Positions 54,122-63,085 are shown, numbered from the stretch's first letter. The stretch is DNA of 64,000 bases from CAWACP01 sp963780655 (GCA_963780655.1 CAWACP010000003.1:1984001-2048000), one strand, 5' to 3'. Translations and numbers: made by a program. Notes: generated by a model from the letters alone, not told the origin.

Positions 54122-54709
54122 GTGCCAGCGCCCGTTTCACGCTACGAGGCCCCCCGAAACTACCTCTGGACGGGCGTTGTCGCGCTGGCGTTCACCTCCT
54201 TCTCCGCGTGGGTGGCGCTTGCCTGGAGTTGGGCCTGGATTGCGGCCGCACTGCTTCTGGCTGGGGCGGTGACGGCATTTGCCCTCGGGCTGCTGCCGGA
54301 CATCGAGATCTACGACAGTCACCTTGGCGTCAACGAGCGCCGGATCTCCTGGTCGCAGATCGCCCGCGTCGATAAGCTGGTCAGCTTTCCGCTGATGGTG
54401 AGGCTCACGCTCATGGACCGGGAAACCCTGATCCTGCGCTACGCCGGGGACGAGAGCGCGCGTCAGAGCCTGCTCAGGAACCTGCAGCGATACTCCCGCG
54501 AGGCACTGATTGAAGGGGCTACGTGGCGAAGTTTCTGGGGCGAGCCGCAGCAGCGTACCGCATCAGCGCCGCAAGCGCAGCGGGAACATAAGCCGCCGCC
54601 ACGCTATCCGGTGCTGTTGCCGGAAGACGAGGCTGAGGTGGAGCGCATGTTCCAGCAGCTTCGTACGGTGGGACGCATGGACCCCCAGAAGAGCACCGAA
54701 GACAAATAG
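54122..54709 (+). CDS. Membrane protein with PH-like domain, hypothetical
   Basis: 195 residues from a GTG at 54122. Two adjacent membrane helices at about 18-60 (VVALAFTSFSAWVALAWSWA and IAAALLLAGAVTAFALGLLP) are followed by a small beta domain, YDSHLGVNERRISWSQIARV and RLTLMDRETLILRYAGDES. This resembles bacterial PH-like modules of two-helix membrane proteins. A charged C-terminal tail follows. Function unknown. It lies 9 bases after pgsA and probably belongs to the lpxC-pgsA unit. Confidence 0.65.
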   Translation: MPAPVSRYEAPRNYLWTGVVALAFTSFSAWVALAWSWAWIAAALLLAGAVTAFALGLLPDIEIYDSHLGVNERRISWSQIARVDKLVSFPLMVRLTLMDRETLILRYAGDESARQSLLRNLQRYSREALIEGATWRSFWGEPQQRTASAPQAQREHKPPPRYPVLLPEDEAEVERMFQQLRTVGRMDPQKSTEDK

Positions 54710-54775
54710 CCGTGGTAACGACTCGCCCGGACGCTACGGTCACTCTTGCGCCCGGAGATTACGGAGAAGTAAAGA

Positions 54776-54816
54776 GGCGGACGGGGCGTCCGCCGCAGGC
54801 GAGGGCGCCTGCCCCA
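54776..54816. repeat. GC-rich palindromic element
   Basis: GGCGGACGGGGCGTCCGCCG followed by CAGGCGAGGGCGCCTGCCCC AC. It contains two nested hairpins (GGCGGAC..GTCCGCC and CAGGCG..CGCCTG) and ends in the same GGGCGCCTGCCCCAC as 24477-24503. Confidence 0.6.
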
Positions 54817-54822
54817 CCGAAG

Positions 54823-54975
54823 TTACGGCTGCTCGTCCTGCTCAACCGGCTTCTTGTGTTTCGGCTTGCGGCGGGGCTTCGGCTCAATGAGTCGGGACGC
54901 GGGCACCGTGCCCACGCGCTCGCGCGCGAGCCGGCGCACCTCCTTCTTCTGATCGAATTTCCGCGGTTTCGCCAT
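54823..54975 (-). CDS. Small basic protein, hypothetical
   Basis: 50 residues from ATG 54975, too short for a usual ORF cut-off. MAKPRKFDQKKEVRRLARER, then VGTVPASRLIEPKPRRKPKH and an acidic end EQDEQP. The very high Lys/Arg content suggests nucleic-acid or ribosome binding. It lies between pgsA's downstream gene and tatA, on the opposite strand to tatA with a 48-base gap. No family was recognised. Confidence 0.5.
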   Translation of the reverse strand: MAKPRKFDQKKEVRRLARERVGTVPASRLIEPKPRRKPKHKKPVEQDEQP

Positions 54976-55023
54976 TCGTTTCCGCTACAATGAGAGTGTA
55001 TCAGGGCCAGTAAGGAGGCCGAC

Positions 55024-55200
55024 ATGCTGCTCAGTTCTCTTTGGTCGCCGTCAGATCTCCTCGTCATTGCCGTGATCTTCCTGCTCTTCTTCGGAGGCAA
55101 GAAGATTCCGGAGATGGCAAAGGGTATCGGGGAGGGCATCAGGAACTTTAAGGACGGTCTGAAGAGCGACGATCACACCGACACAAAGAAGCAGGCATAG
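55024..55200 (+). CDS. tatA: Twin-arginine translocase subunit TatA/E
   Basis: 58 residues, ATG 55024 after a strong AAGGAGG five bases upstream. One membrane helix (LLVIAVIFLLFFGGKKIPEM) leads through the FGGKKIPEMAKGIGEGIR hinge into an amphipathic helix, then a polar tail. This is the pore-forming component that moves folded proteins across the inner membrane. No tatB or tatC gene is nearby. A terminator follows. Confidence 0.93.
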   Translation: MLLSSLWSPSDLLVIAVIFLLFFGGKKIPEMAKGIGEGIRNFKDGLKSDDHTDTKKQA

Positions 55201-55240
55201 CGGCTTCTCTGCCCGCTCCCATCAACCGATCTCAAAAAAG

Positions 55241-55275
55241 CCCCGCGGCGCGCAGCCGCGGGGTTTCTCGCTTTT
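55241..55275. terminator. Intrinsic terminator between tatA and HU
   Basis: CCCCGCGGC (55241-55249), loop GCGCA and GCCGCGGGG (55255-55263) form nine G/C pairs followed by TTTCTCGCTTTT. An A-run on the 5' side (AAAAAA, 55234-55239) makes it usable in both directions, for tatA on plus and the HU gene on minus. Confidence 0.9.
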
Positions 55276-55295
55276 AGGAGGAGTGGGGTGGAGGC

Positions 55296-55601
55296 TTACT
55301 TCTTTTTCGGCGGAACGATCGAGTCCTTGACGGCCTTGGCGACGCGGAACTTTACGACCTTCTTCGCCGGTATCTTGATGGATTCGCCGGTAGCAGGATT
55401 GCGGCCGATGCGCGCCTTGCGCTCCACCCTTACCAGACGGCCGATGCCCGGCATGATGAAAACGCCATTCTTCTTCGTTTCACGGACCGCCATGTCAGCG
55501 AACGAGGTGACGAACTGCTTCGCAACCTTCGTGGCTACGCCGGTGGTTTCGGCGAGTTCGCGAATCACCTGGGATTGAGTCATTTTTGTTGGTGTTGCCA
55601 T
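55296..55601 (-). CDS. HU-family DNA-binding protein
   Basis: 101 residues from ATG 55601 (GGAGAGA upstream); an in-frame ATG at 55583 would shorten it. MTQSQVIRELAETTGVATKV and FIMPGIGRLVRVERKARIGR followed by NPATGESIKIPAKKVVKFRV are the dimer core and DNA-gripping beta-ribbon of HU/IHF. The lysine-rich end (PPKKK) is typical. It bends and packs chromosomal DNA. Confidence 0.95.
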   Translation of the reverse strand: MATPTKMTQSQVIRELAETTGVATKVAKQFVTSFADMAVRETKKNGVFIMPGIGRLVRVERKARIGRNPATGESIKIPAKKVVKFRVAKAVKDSIVPPKKK

Positions 55602-55828
55602 AGTTCTCTCCTTCTGCCAACTACGCCCGGAGGCTCGAAACAAATCCAGCGGATTTTGTTTACACCTGAATCATAGCCGCGGCGTCATGCGGTTGTAAAG
55701 GGTGAAATCACGAAAACTCGCCATTTTTTGCGGTTTTTTGTGGAGAGGCTCCGCCGGAACCCCGCCAGACGGCCTTTTCGGACGTTCCGGCGCCGGAAAA
55801 GCCCGAAAAACGGGTGTCGCGCGGCCGT

Positions 55829-57298
55829 TCAACCAGGCAGCCCCGCTTTCTTCCACAGCTCGTCCACCTTACTCTTCACCTCTTCGGGCATGCGGATCAC
55901 ATCCGGCCACGGCCGCGTGAACCCTTCCGAGGTCCATTTTCGCGTAGCGTCGATGCCCATCTTCGAGCCGAAGTTCGGCAGGCGGCTGGCGTGATCAAGC
56001 GAATCCACCGGGCCCATCACCATCTGGATATCGCGCTCGGGATCGATGTTGTTCAGCGCGCGCCACGCCGTCTCACGAACATTCTGGACGTCCACGTCCT
56101 CGTCCACCACCACGATGCACTTGCTGAACATAGCCTGGCCGAGGCCCCAGATGGCATGCATCACCTTGCGCGCGTGCAGCGGATACGATTTGCGAATCGA
56201 CACCAGAATCAGGTTGTGGAACACGCCCTCGGCGGGCATACAGATGTCGCGGACCTCAGGCAGTTGCAGGCGCATCAGCGGCAGGAAGATGCGCTCGATC
56301 GCCTTGCCCATGTAGAAATCTTCCATGGGCGGCGGCCCCACGATGGTGGTGGCGTAGATGGGATCGCGGCGATGCGTGACGCAGGTGACGTGAAAGACGG
56401 GGTAGTCGTCATCGAGCGAGTAGTATCCAGTGTGATCCCCGAACGGGCCCTCGCGGCGCAGCTCGCCGATTTCCACGTAGCCTTCGAGCACGATCTCGGC
56501 GTTGGCCGGCACTTCGAGGTCCGATGTCTCGCACTTCACCATCTCCACGGGCTTGCCGCGCAGGAAGCCCGCAATCATCATCTCGTCCAGATCCGGCGGC
56601 AGCGGCAGAATGGCCGAGTACATGGTGGCCGGGTCGGAACCAATGGCCACGGCTACGGGCATGCGCGCGGCGTCGCTTGATAAACGGCCGCCCGCAGCCT
56701 GGCGCCGCCGGTAGTGCTCGGCGCCCTGTTTGTGCGTCTGCCAGTGCATGCCGGTGGTGCGCTCGTCGAATATCTGCATGCGGTACATTCCGCAGTTGCG
56801 CTTGCCGGTATCGGGGTTACGCGTGAACACCATGGGCAGCGTGATGAAGCGGCCGGCATCCTGCGGCCAGCACTGGAGGACGGGCAGATCGAACAGCGAG
56901 AACTCGTCGCGCCGGATCACCTCTTTGCATGGCCCGCCGGAGACCATTTTCGGGAAGAACGAGCCCATTTCGGCCAGCTTCGGCAGCATCTTCAGCTTGC
57001 CGATCAGGCCTTCGGGCATGCGCATCTCGAGGTATTCGGAAATGCGGTCCGCCACCTCCTGAACATTGTCCACATCCAGCGCGATCTCCATGCGCCGCAT
57101 ACTGGCGAACGCGTTGATGAGAACCGGGATGCTGCTGCCCTTCGGCTTTTCGAACAGCAGGGCGGGACCGCCGCCCTTCACCGACCGGTCGGCGAACTCG
57201 GCGATTTCGAGCACCGGGTCGACCTCGATGCCCACTCGCCGCAGTTCCTTGTTTTTCTCGAGGGCCCTGATGAATTCGCGCAGATCGGCGAAAGGCAT
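55829..57298 (-). CDS. UbiD-family decarboxylase
   Basis: 489 residues, the full length of a UbiD-type (de)carboxylase that uses prenylated FMN. Landmarks are MYRMQIFDERTTGMHWQTHK (metal and phosphate ligands), AVAIGSDPATMYSAILPLPP, GYVEIGELRREGPFGDHTGY (the catalytic Glu-Arg-Glu region, EGPFGDHTG) and VGPPPMEDFYMGKAIERIFL. It probably decarboxylates a menaquinone or aromatic-acid precursor. No ubiX flavin prenyltransferase lies in the window. It is divergent from fabG with a 74-base gap. Confidence 0.93.
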   Translation of the reverse strand: MPFADLREFIRALEKNKELRRVGIEVDPVLEIAEFADRSVKGGGPALLFEKPKGSSIPVLINAFASMRRMEIALDVDNVQEVADRISEYLEMRMPEGLIGKLKMLPKLAEMGSFFPKMVSGGPCKEVIRRDEFSLFDLPVLQCWPQDAGRFITLPMVFTRNPDTGKRNCGMYRMQIFDERTTGMHWQTHKQGAEHYRRRQAAGGRLSSDAARMPVAVAIGSDPATMYSAILPLPPDLDEMMIAGFLRGKPVEMVKCETSDLEVPANAEIVLEGYVEIGELRREGPFGDHTGYYSLDDDYPVFHVTCVTHRRDPIYATTIVGPPPMEDFYMGKAIERIFLPLMRLQLPEVRDICMPAEGVFHNLILVSIRKSYPLHARKVMHAIWGLGQAMFSKCIVVVDEDVDVQNVRETAWRALNNIDPERDIQMVMGPVDSLDHASRLPNFGSKMGIDATRKWTSEGFTRPWPDVIRMPEEVKSKVDELWKKAGLPG

Positions 57299-57372
57299 GG
57301 TTGGAGCGTCGGACGGCGTGACTGACGCCGGTTGACTATGATTAAAATTACCACCCTTTCCTTAAGGACATC

Positions 57373-58107
57373 ATGTTCAACCGAGTCGCCTTCGTAACCG
57401 GCGCGAGCCGGGGTATTGGCCGCGCAACCGCTCTGACCTTGTGCCGCGCCGGATTCGACATCGTCGTCGGATCGCCGGAGCTGGATAAGAACGAGGAAGT
57501 CGCCGAGGCCATTCGCGCGTGCAGCGGCAAGGCGCTCACGGTGGACCTGAATGTCACATCACTCGATTCGGTTAAGGCCGCGTTCGCAACGGCATACAAG
57601 GAGTTCGGGCGCGTCGACGTTCTGGTGAACAACGCCGGCATCACGCGGGACGGATTCGCGATGCGGATGAAACCTGAGGACTGGAATCTGGTGCTGCAGG
57701 TGAACCTGACGGGCGCCTTTTATTGTGCGCAGCAGGTGCTGATGCCCATGATCCGCGAGCGCTGGGGGCGCATCATCAATATCGCGTCGGTGGTGGGCGA
57801 GATGGGCAATTCCAGCCAGGTGAACTATGTTTCGTCGAAGGCTGGTTTAATTGGGATGACGAAAGCGCTGGCGCGCGAAGTGGCCAGCCGCGGCATCACG
57901 GTGAATGCCGTTGCGCCTGGCTTCATCGAAACCGACATGACGCGGAAGCTGCCGCAGGAGGTGCGGGAGAAGATGCTGGGAGTGATCCCGCTGGCGCACA
58001 TGGGCAGGGCCGAAGACGTCGCCGCCGCCGTGAAGTTCCTCGCGAGCGAGGACGCAGCCTACATCACCGGCCACGTTCTGGATGTGAACGGCGGCATGCA
58101 CATGTAA
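57373..58107 (+). CDS. fabG: 3-oxoacyl-ACP reductase (SDR family)
   Basis: 244 residues. Rossmann motif VAFVTGASRGIGRATAL, VNNAGITRDGFAMRM, catalytic Ser in IINIASVVGEMGNSS and the Tyr/Lys pair in QVNYVSSKAGLIGMTKALAR, then GFIETDMTRKLPQ and YITGHVLDVNGGMHM. It reduces 3-ketoacyl-ACP with NADPH in fatty-acid elongation. Length and motifs match FabG closely, though SDR specificity can drift. Confidence 0.9.
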   Translation: MFNRVAFVTGASRGIGRATALTLCRAGFDIVVGSPELDKNEEVAEAIRACSGKALTVDLNVTSLDSVKAAFATAYKEFGRVDVLVNNAGITRDGFAMRMKPEDWNLVLQVNLTGAFYCAQQVLMPMIRERWGRIINIASVVGEMGNSSQVNYVSSKAGLIGMTKALAREVASRGITVNAVAPGFIETDMTRKLPQEVREKMLGVIPLAHMGRAEDVAAAVKFLASEDAAYITGHVLDVNGGMHM

Positions 58108-58662
58108 GCGGAGTGGCATGGCCACACACGTCCGTTTCTTTTAGCCCATGTCCCTGTCATCTCCATTCATTCAGTGTCCCAGGAGACCTGGCCGATTCTG
58201 CACAGTGCGGGCGACCGGCTGGCCGCGATAAAATCCGACGACTACTACGACACTTATAAGTTGATCGCTTACTATCTCGCGCGTACCCTGATGTGGCCGC
58301 ACCGAAGACCTTCCCATCACCGTGACGTCCTCGCGCGGGTGCCCACACCGGCACGTTACGTGACCGGCAGCATGTATATGTAACTCGAGCACGCCCTCAG
58401 GTCGCGGGAGCAATTCAGCCAACACGTGTCGAATAACATATGTCAGCCACCAATTGACTCTACTGTTACCTGGACAACAGGCAGAAACGGAACAGCCTGG
58501 ATTTCGCGCCGTACGAGAAGAAGCTGCGCCGGATGAGACGCTGATCCTCGTGTGCTTCGGGCATTTGCGAACGCAGGTGGGGCAGGCATTCAGCCTGCCG
58601 GACCTCTGCCACGGGCTGCTGGGTAACTGCGCAGGCTAAAAGCCTGCTCTACTGGAATCTAA
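58108..58662. other. Long intergenic gap without a convincing gene
   Basis: 555 bases. Open frames on both strands (58174-58383 plus, 58171-58425 minus) are not supported by recognisable features. A palindrome GGGGCAGGCATTCAGCCTGC C lies at 58579-58600, and a family A repeat at 58631-58653. The plus-strand frame opens with SQETWPILHSAGDRLAAIK, possibly a gene remnant. Confidence 0.6.
58631..58653 (+). repeat. Family A palindromic repeat upstream of the TlpA gene
   Basis: GCAGGCTAAAAGCCTGC plus TCTACT, ending 9 bases before the ATG at 58663. Same orientation relative to the gene as the copy before alr. Confidence 0.9.
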
Positions 58663-59193
58663 ATGCTCCGCCGTGTATTCTCGGCCGCTGTCCTGTTCGC
58701 CGCCGTCACGCTTCCGGCAAGTGATCGGAAGCCGCCCAATATCACTCTGCGCGATCTCTCCGGTAAGAAAGTTCAGTTGCGCGATTATCGTGGTCGCATC
58801 GTTGTGCTGAATTTCTGGGCGACATGGTGCGGCCCGTGCCGCGAGGAGATGCCAATGCTGGTGGAGGCGGCGAAGGCGTGGGAGCCGGCTGGGGTCGCCT
58901 TCATCGCGGTCTCGCTCGACGACGAGAAAACAAGGAAGGACATTCCGGCCTTCGTCGAACGGTATCACGCATCATTCCCGGTATGGGTGGGCGCATCATC
59001 GGATGAGCTCAACAAGCTTGAACTGGGCAGCGGCGTACCGGATACTGCCTTTATCGATGAACGCGGAACCGTGGTGGCGCGGGTTCTCGGCGAGATTCAT
59101 CGCCCCGAAATCGATGCGCGGCTGAGCTGGCTGACGGGAGACCGTAAGTCACCGCCGCCCCCGCCGTTGGTGAACCACATGCCGCGTAAATAG
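58663..59193 (+). CDS. TlpA-family thiol-disulfide oxidoreductase
   Basis: 176 residues with an N-terminal signal peptide (RRVFSAAVLFAAVTLPAS). The thioredoxin fold has FWATWCGPCREEMPMLVEAA (CxxC), GVAFIAVSLDDEKT, the cis-proline segment SGVPDTAFIDERGTVVARVL and a proline-rich tail. It reduces or oxidises cysteines in the periplasm, for example in cytochrome maturation. The substrate protein is unknown. Confidence 0.9.
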   Translation: MLRRVFSAAVLFAAVTLPASDRKPPNITLRDLSGKKVQLRDYRGRIVVLNFWATWCGPCREEMPMLVEAAKAWEPAGVAFIAVSLDDEKTRKDIPAFVERYHASFPVWVGASSDELNKLELGSGVPDTAFIDERGTVVARVLGEIHRPEIDARLSWLTGDRKSPPPPPLVNHMPRK

Positions 59194-59271
59194 TCACTTT
59201 CGATATTTCCCGCCGCCCGGTAGTGAGATTTGACTATTGTTTGTTTACGCACGCGCCCTCACAATCAGCGA

Positions 59272-60453
59272 ATGCAAGCTTCATCGGGTATGTTTCGCAG
59301 TGCGTGTTTTCTGCTTATTTCCAGCGCCGCCGGAATAATTGCGGTCGCGCCGGCCTATGGTCAGGGATGCGTAGTAGCCCGCTCCAATGGCGAAGTGGGA
59401 GGTCCGGACAGCGAGGGCGGTTACTTACAGCCGGGCGAATGGAACTTCGGCGTCGACTATCGTCATCAGTTCTCCTATGTCCATTTTGTCGGCCCCGCGG
59501 AGCAGAGGTATCGCGTCGCGGGCGGCACGCAGGTGGAGAACAAAATCAACCTTGAAAACTTCACCGTCACTTATCAACTTACTCCCCGTTTCAGCATCTC
59601 GGGGGATCTGCCGCTGCTCACCGCGAGCCGTCATACCAATGATTCGCCAATTGTCTACACGTCGGCGGGGATCGGCGATACTTCGTTCGTGGCGAGCGGC
59701 TGGATCTGGAACCCCAAAGAGAACAAGCGCGGAAACATTCAGTTAGGCTTTGGCTTCCTCGCGCCGACAGGCAAGGATAACGTCGCCAATACCGTGAACG
59801 CGTTCGACGGCAAAGGGCCGGTAACGAAGATAGTAGATTACTCGATTCAGCCTGGACAGGGCGGCTGGGGCATTCCGCTGCAATGGGCAGCCTATAAGAA
59901 CTGGCTCTCAAGCCAGCTCTATTTCAACGGCAGTTACACGATGATGCTGCAGGATATCAACAATGTCCAGCGGAGTTCCTCCGTGAACCCGATCACCCTG
60001 ACCCAGTACAACGCCATTATGGATCAGTATCTGATGGAAGGCGGGGTGTCGCACCCGTTCCCGAAGGTCCGGGGTCTGCTGGTGTCTTTCGGGCCGCGTA
60101 TGGAAGGCGTGCCCGCGCGGAATCTCTTCCCGTCGGGAAACAACCTGGGGTTCCGGCGTCCCGGCTTTGCCGTCTCCGCCGAAGTTGGAGCGCAGTATGT
60201 CACACGCCGTAACGTTCTCAGCGTGACGATCGCGCGCGCCGTCTATCGCGACCGCACGGTCAGCGTTCCCGACCAACTGACCGGCGGCCACGGGGATGCG
60301 GCTTTCGCGAACTGGGTGTGGCTGGCAGGCTACCAATTTCGAGCGGGCGGCCACCGACATTCCGCGCCGGACATGAACGATCCCCAGGCGTCGCACGGCA
60401 GTCCCGTGGCGCTGACTGTAACTCCGCGTCCGGCTACAGCCGTTTGCCAGTAA
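59272..60453 (+). CDS. Outer-membrane beta-barrel protein, hypothetical
   Basis: 393 residues from ATG 59272 (ATG 59290 is also possible). Signal peptide FRSACFLLISSAAGIIAVA, cleavage near AYGQG. The body alternates short amphipathic strands such as GEWNFGVDYRHQFSYVHFVG, FTVTYQLTPRFSISGDLPLL and FAVSAEVGAQYVTRRNVLSV, as expected of a porin-like barrel. A histidine-rich, disordered tail follows. It probably sits in the outer membrane; transport substrate unknown. It is 78 bases after the TlpA gene. Confidence 0.7.
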   Translation: MQASSGMFRSACFLLISSAAGIIAVAPAYGQGCVVARSNGEVGGPDSEGGYLQPGEWNFGVDYRHQFSYVHFVGPAEQRYRVAGGTQVENKINLENFTVTYQLTPRFSISGDLPLLTASRHTNDSPIVYTSAGIGDTSFVASGWIWNPKENKRGNIQLGFGFLAPTGKDNVANTVNAFDGKGPVTKIVDYSIQPGQGGWGIPLQWAAYKNWLSSQLYFNGSYTMMLQDINNVQRSSSVNPITLTQYNAIMDQYLMEGGVSHPFPKVRGLLVSFGPRMEGVPARNLFPSGNNLGFRRPGFAVSAEVGAQYVTRRNVLSVTIARAVYRDRTVSVPDQLTGGHGDAAFANWVWLAGYQFRAGGHRHSAPDMNDPQASHGSPVALTVTPRPATAVCQ

Positions 60454-60455
60454 CT

Positions 60456-60490
60456 GCAGGCTGAAAGCCAGGCTGAAAGCCTGCTCTACT
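60456..60490 (+). repeat. Family A repeat with internal duplication, overlapping the M28 stop
   Basis: GCAGGCTGAAAGCCAGGCTG then AAAGCCTGCTCTACT. The AGGCTGAAAGCC core is doubled. The CTA at 60486-60488 in the TCTACT tail is the TAG stop of the minus-strand peptidase, so the element supplies its stop codon. Confidence 0.85.
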
Positions 60491-62165
60491 GGCCTCCCGC
60501 CATTGCCGCCGGCGCAGCCTCCTCTTTATGCCGCGGCAGGGGCTTCGGAAGCGGCATACGCGGCAGCATCTCCGGACGATTCGCTGCGTCGTACACCACC
60601 GAGGCAATCACCGCCGCGGCCTGCATCAGGTCCGCGGCCTGAGCGTGGTCGTAGGTGTCCATGTCCGAATGATGCGTGATGCTGCCGTAATCGAGCGGGT
60701 CCTGAATGAATTGGAATCCCGGCAGCCCGACCGCTGCGAAGGACAAATGATCCGTTCCGCCGGTATTGCGGATGGTGATGGCGCTGACGCCCAGATCGCG
60801 GACGGGCGCCAGCCACTGCTCGAACAACGGCCGCATGGCGTCGTTGCCCTGCAGGTAAACGCCGCGGATCTTTCCACTGCCGTTGTCCAGGTTGAAATAG
60901 CCGGAGAGCTTCGCGTGCGCCTCAGTGATCTTCATGGTCTCGGGGTCGCCGAAGTGCTCCTTCACGTACGCCTTCGATCCGAGCAGGCCCTCTTCCTCGC
61001 CGGTCCACAATGCCAGCCGAACTGTGCGGTCCATCTTGAGATCGAGCGCCTTCAGGATACGCATCACCTCCATCATCACCGCGCTGCCCGCGCCGTTGTC
61101 GGTTGCGCCGGTGGCCGAGTGCCAGGAATCAAAGTGCGCGCCCACCATGACAATTTCGTCCTTCTTCGCGCCGCCCGGTATCTCGCCGACGATGTTGAAC
61201 GATTCGAGAGGCTTGTCTTCGATATCGGCCTTCAGGTTCACCCGGAGCTGTTCCGGTATTTTCCTTTCATACAGGCGTACCAGGCGGTTGTACTGCTCGG
61301 CGGTGACAATGAACGTGGGCGCCGCCAGCGGAAACTTCATCTCCTGCGCTCCGGCCTGTTCGGCATTCACCAGGCCGGTGTGCGAGCGCCGGTCGTCCGT
61401 GATCAGCGCCGCCGCGCCTTCGTCCAGGATGAACTGGTTCAGCTTCGCGCGCATGGCCTGCCGCGAGTCGATCAGGCGCTCCAGAAGATTTGAAGGCAGG
61501 CTCATGACGTACTCCATCTGCTCCCTCGGGTCCTCCGGAAAGTTGAACTTGTCCGCCTCCACCTGCATCTTCGCGCGCGGCTCGGGCGCTTTCTCCAGAT
61601 CCGTAAGCTGCTGGTCGGTGTAGCGAGAGAACTCGGGCTTTTCGAGCGGCGCGATGTCCAGCTTCCGCGAGAAGAGCACGAGTTTTCCTCGCAGCCTGCC
61701 TTTGTACTTCTTCTCCCAGTCGTCTATCTGCGCCTGATATTTCGCCGGGTCGTACGTGCGCTGAGAGGAGCCGAACGGAGCGTATATGAGCTCGCCGGAA
61801 ACCGGGCCGTTGGTGCTCTTCGACCATGCCAGCGGCACTGCCGTGAGCTGCGCATAGCGCGGCGCGAGCATCTCCACGGAATACTGACGGGCGTCCCAGG
61901 AGCGGCCAAACGGTCCCCATTTTTCGAGCCGCACGTTCTCGACGCCATAGCTCTCGAGGCGCTTGACGGCCCAGTCCGCCGCCTCATGCGCCTCCGGTGA
62001 AGCGGTGAGCCGCGGGCCGTAGACGTCGCTGAGATACCAGAGCGTATCCATGACCTTCGAGTTGTCGAAAGCCTCGGTGCGAATCTGGTGAACTATGCCC
62101 AGATCGACCTTCTCCTGGGCACACACAAGAGAAGAAAACACGAGAATCGGTAGAAATACGCGCAT
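60486..62165 (-). CDS. M28-family zinc aminopeptidase, secreted
   Basis: 559 residues from ATG 62165; an upstream ATG at 62189 is less likely. Signal peptide VFLPILVFSSLVCAQ. A PA-domain insert (about 130-280) is followed by the M28 catalytic core. Zinc ligands: VGAHFDSWHSATGATDNGAG (His and Asp), LWTGEEEGLLGSKAYV (Glu-Glu) and HHSDMDTYDHAQ (His). It removes N-terminal residues from peptides in the periplasm or outside. Its stop is provided by the repeat at 60456. Confidence 0.92.
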   Translation of the reverse strand: MRVFLPILVFSSLVCAQEKVDLGIVHQIRTEAFDNSKVMDTLWYLSDVYGPRLTASPEAHEAADWAVKRLESYGVENVRLEKWGPFGRSWDARQYSVEMLAPRYAQLTAVPLAWSKSTNGPVSGELIYAPFGSSQRTYDPAKYQAQIDDWEKKYKGRLRGKLVLFSRKLDIAPLEKPEFSRYTDQQLTDLEKAPEPRAKMQVEADKFNFPEDPREQMEYVMSLPSNLLERLIDSRQAMRAKLNQFILDEGAAALITDDRRSHTGLVNAEQAGAQEMKFPLAAPTFIVTAEQYNRLVRLYERKIPEQLRVNLKADIEDKPLESFNIVGEIPGGAKKDEIVMVGAHFDSWHSATGATDNGAGSAVMMEVMRILKALDLKMDRTVRLALWTGEEEGLLGSKAYVKEHFGDPETMKITEAHAKLSGYFNLDNGSGKIRGVYLQGNDAMRPLFEQWLAPVRDLGVSAITIRNTGGTDHLSFAAVGLPGFQFIQDPLDYGSITHHSDMDTYDHAQAADLMQAAAVIASVVYDAANRPEMLPRMPLPKPLPRHKEEAAPAAMAGGQ

Positions 62166-62195
62166 GGTGCTTATTATGCACCCGCGCACGCCGAC

Positions 62196-62220
62196 GCTGA
62201 GCCGCGACCGTAAGGGCGTT
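62196..62220. repeat. Family C repeat, inverted copy
   Basis: GCTGAGCCGCGACCGTAAGG GCG, the reverse complement of the ACCGTCGCGGCTCAG outline of the family C copies, about 30 bases upstream of the peptidase start. Confidence 0.5.
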
Positions 62221-62242
62221 CGACAGGGCCCTTTCAGGCTCC

Positions 62243-62326
62243 GTGGGGCAGATGATCGGTTTATGTCGTCTGCCTGTCCAGGTGCGCGGGCAATGGCAGA
62301 CGAAAAAACCCGATCGTCTGCCCCAC
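62243..62326. repeat. Family B palindromic element
   Basis: GTGGGGCAGATGATCGGTTT ATGTCGTCTGCC (62243-62274) is met in inverse by GGCAGACGAAAAAACCCGAT CGTCTGCCCCAC (62295-62326), so the two ~32-base halves form a long imperfect hairpin around 20 bases. The left half matches 30084-30116. Confidence 0.75.
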
Positions 62327-62374
62327 GCGGAGGCGACGCTACATTTTCAGGGGAGCGGTATCGTCTGCGTCCCT

Positions 62375-63085
62375 TCAGACGGTGGCGAGTTCAGCCCGGC
62401 GGCCCTGATGGTACTTCTCCAGCTCGGTGTTCGCTGAGACGATCGTGCCGAGATGCTTGGCCAATGCCGGAAGATCGGTCCCGCGAATAGCCGCGTAGAG
62501 GTCGTCGTCATTCACCCCGGTGTATACACGGTTGCCGATACAGCCAAGGCTGGTCACGACGCCGCTCTTCAATGCAGCCGGAATGGACATGCACGTTGGC
62601 CTGCCCAGAAGCGGCATGTTCGCATAAACGCCGGCTCGCATGGCCGCCTCCACCAGAAGCATGAGGCCGCTGGGACGGCCGGAGACCAGGACGACATCGG
62701 GCGCGACGGGCGCATCCGCGAGCGGACTGTACACGGTCACCGGCGGCGTTTCAGCCAGGCGCGGAATGCCGGGAACCTCCTCCATGCGCACGTAGCCGAG
62801 CCGAGTCATGAGTGCGAGCGTTCCGGTAAGCTCCGACTGGCGCTCTGCCGGCAAATCGATGGTGTGGGTGTAACTGCCGATGGGGCAGTTGAAGTGGTCG
62901 GCGGGGACAGTGTAGAAGGTCTGCCCGGCCGCGGCCAGCCGCCAGAAGCTGCATCCGGAGGGAACCGAGGCGTCGAATTTCACGACGCCCGCAGGCGGGT
63001 GCTGGAGAAAGCTGACGGCGACCGGCCTTCGCTGCAGCCCCAGCGTCTCCACCAGCTGCTTTTCGATATCGGCGTACTTCGACAT
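62375..63085 (-). CDS. DUF169 protein
   Basis: 236 residues from ATG 63085; an extended frame to 63241 lacks family similarity. SKYADIEKQLVETLGLQRRP then VAVSFLQHPP opens the domain. CSFWRLAAAGQTFYTVPADH, FNCPIGSYTHTIDLP and LGCIGNRVYTGVNDDDLYAA complete it, with cysteines at the usual positions. The family's reaction is not known; the conserved cysteines suggest metal or flavin chemistry. It is divergent from the TetR gene, which may regulate it. Confidence 0.85.
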   Translation of the reverse strand: MSKYADIEKQLVETLGLQRRPVAVSFLQHPPAGVVKFDASVPSGCSFWRLAAAGQTFYTVPADHFNCPIGSYTHTIDLPAERQSELTGTLALMTRLGYVRMEEVPGIPRLAETPPVTVYSPLADAPVAPDVVLVSGRPSGLMLLVEAAMRAGVYANMPLLGRPTCMSIPAALKSGVVTSLGCIGNRVYTGVNDDDLYAAIRGTDLPALAKHLGTIVSANTELEKYHQGRRAELATV

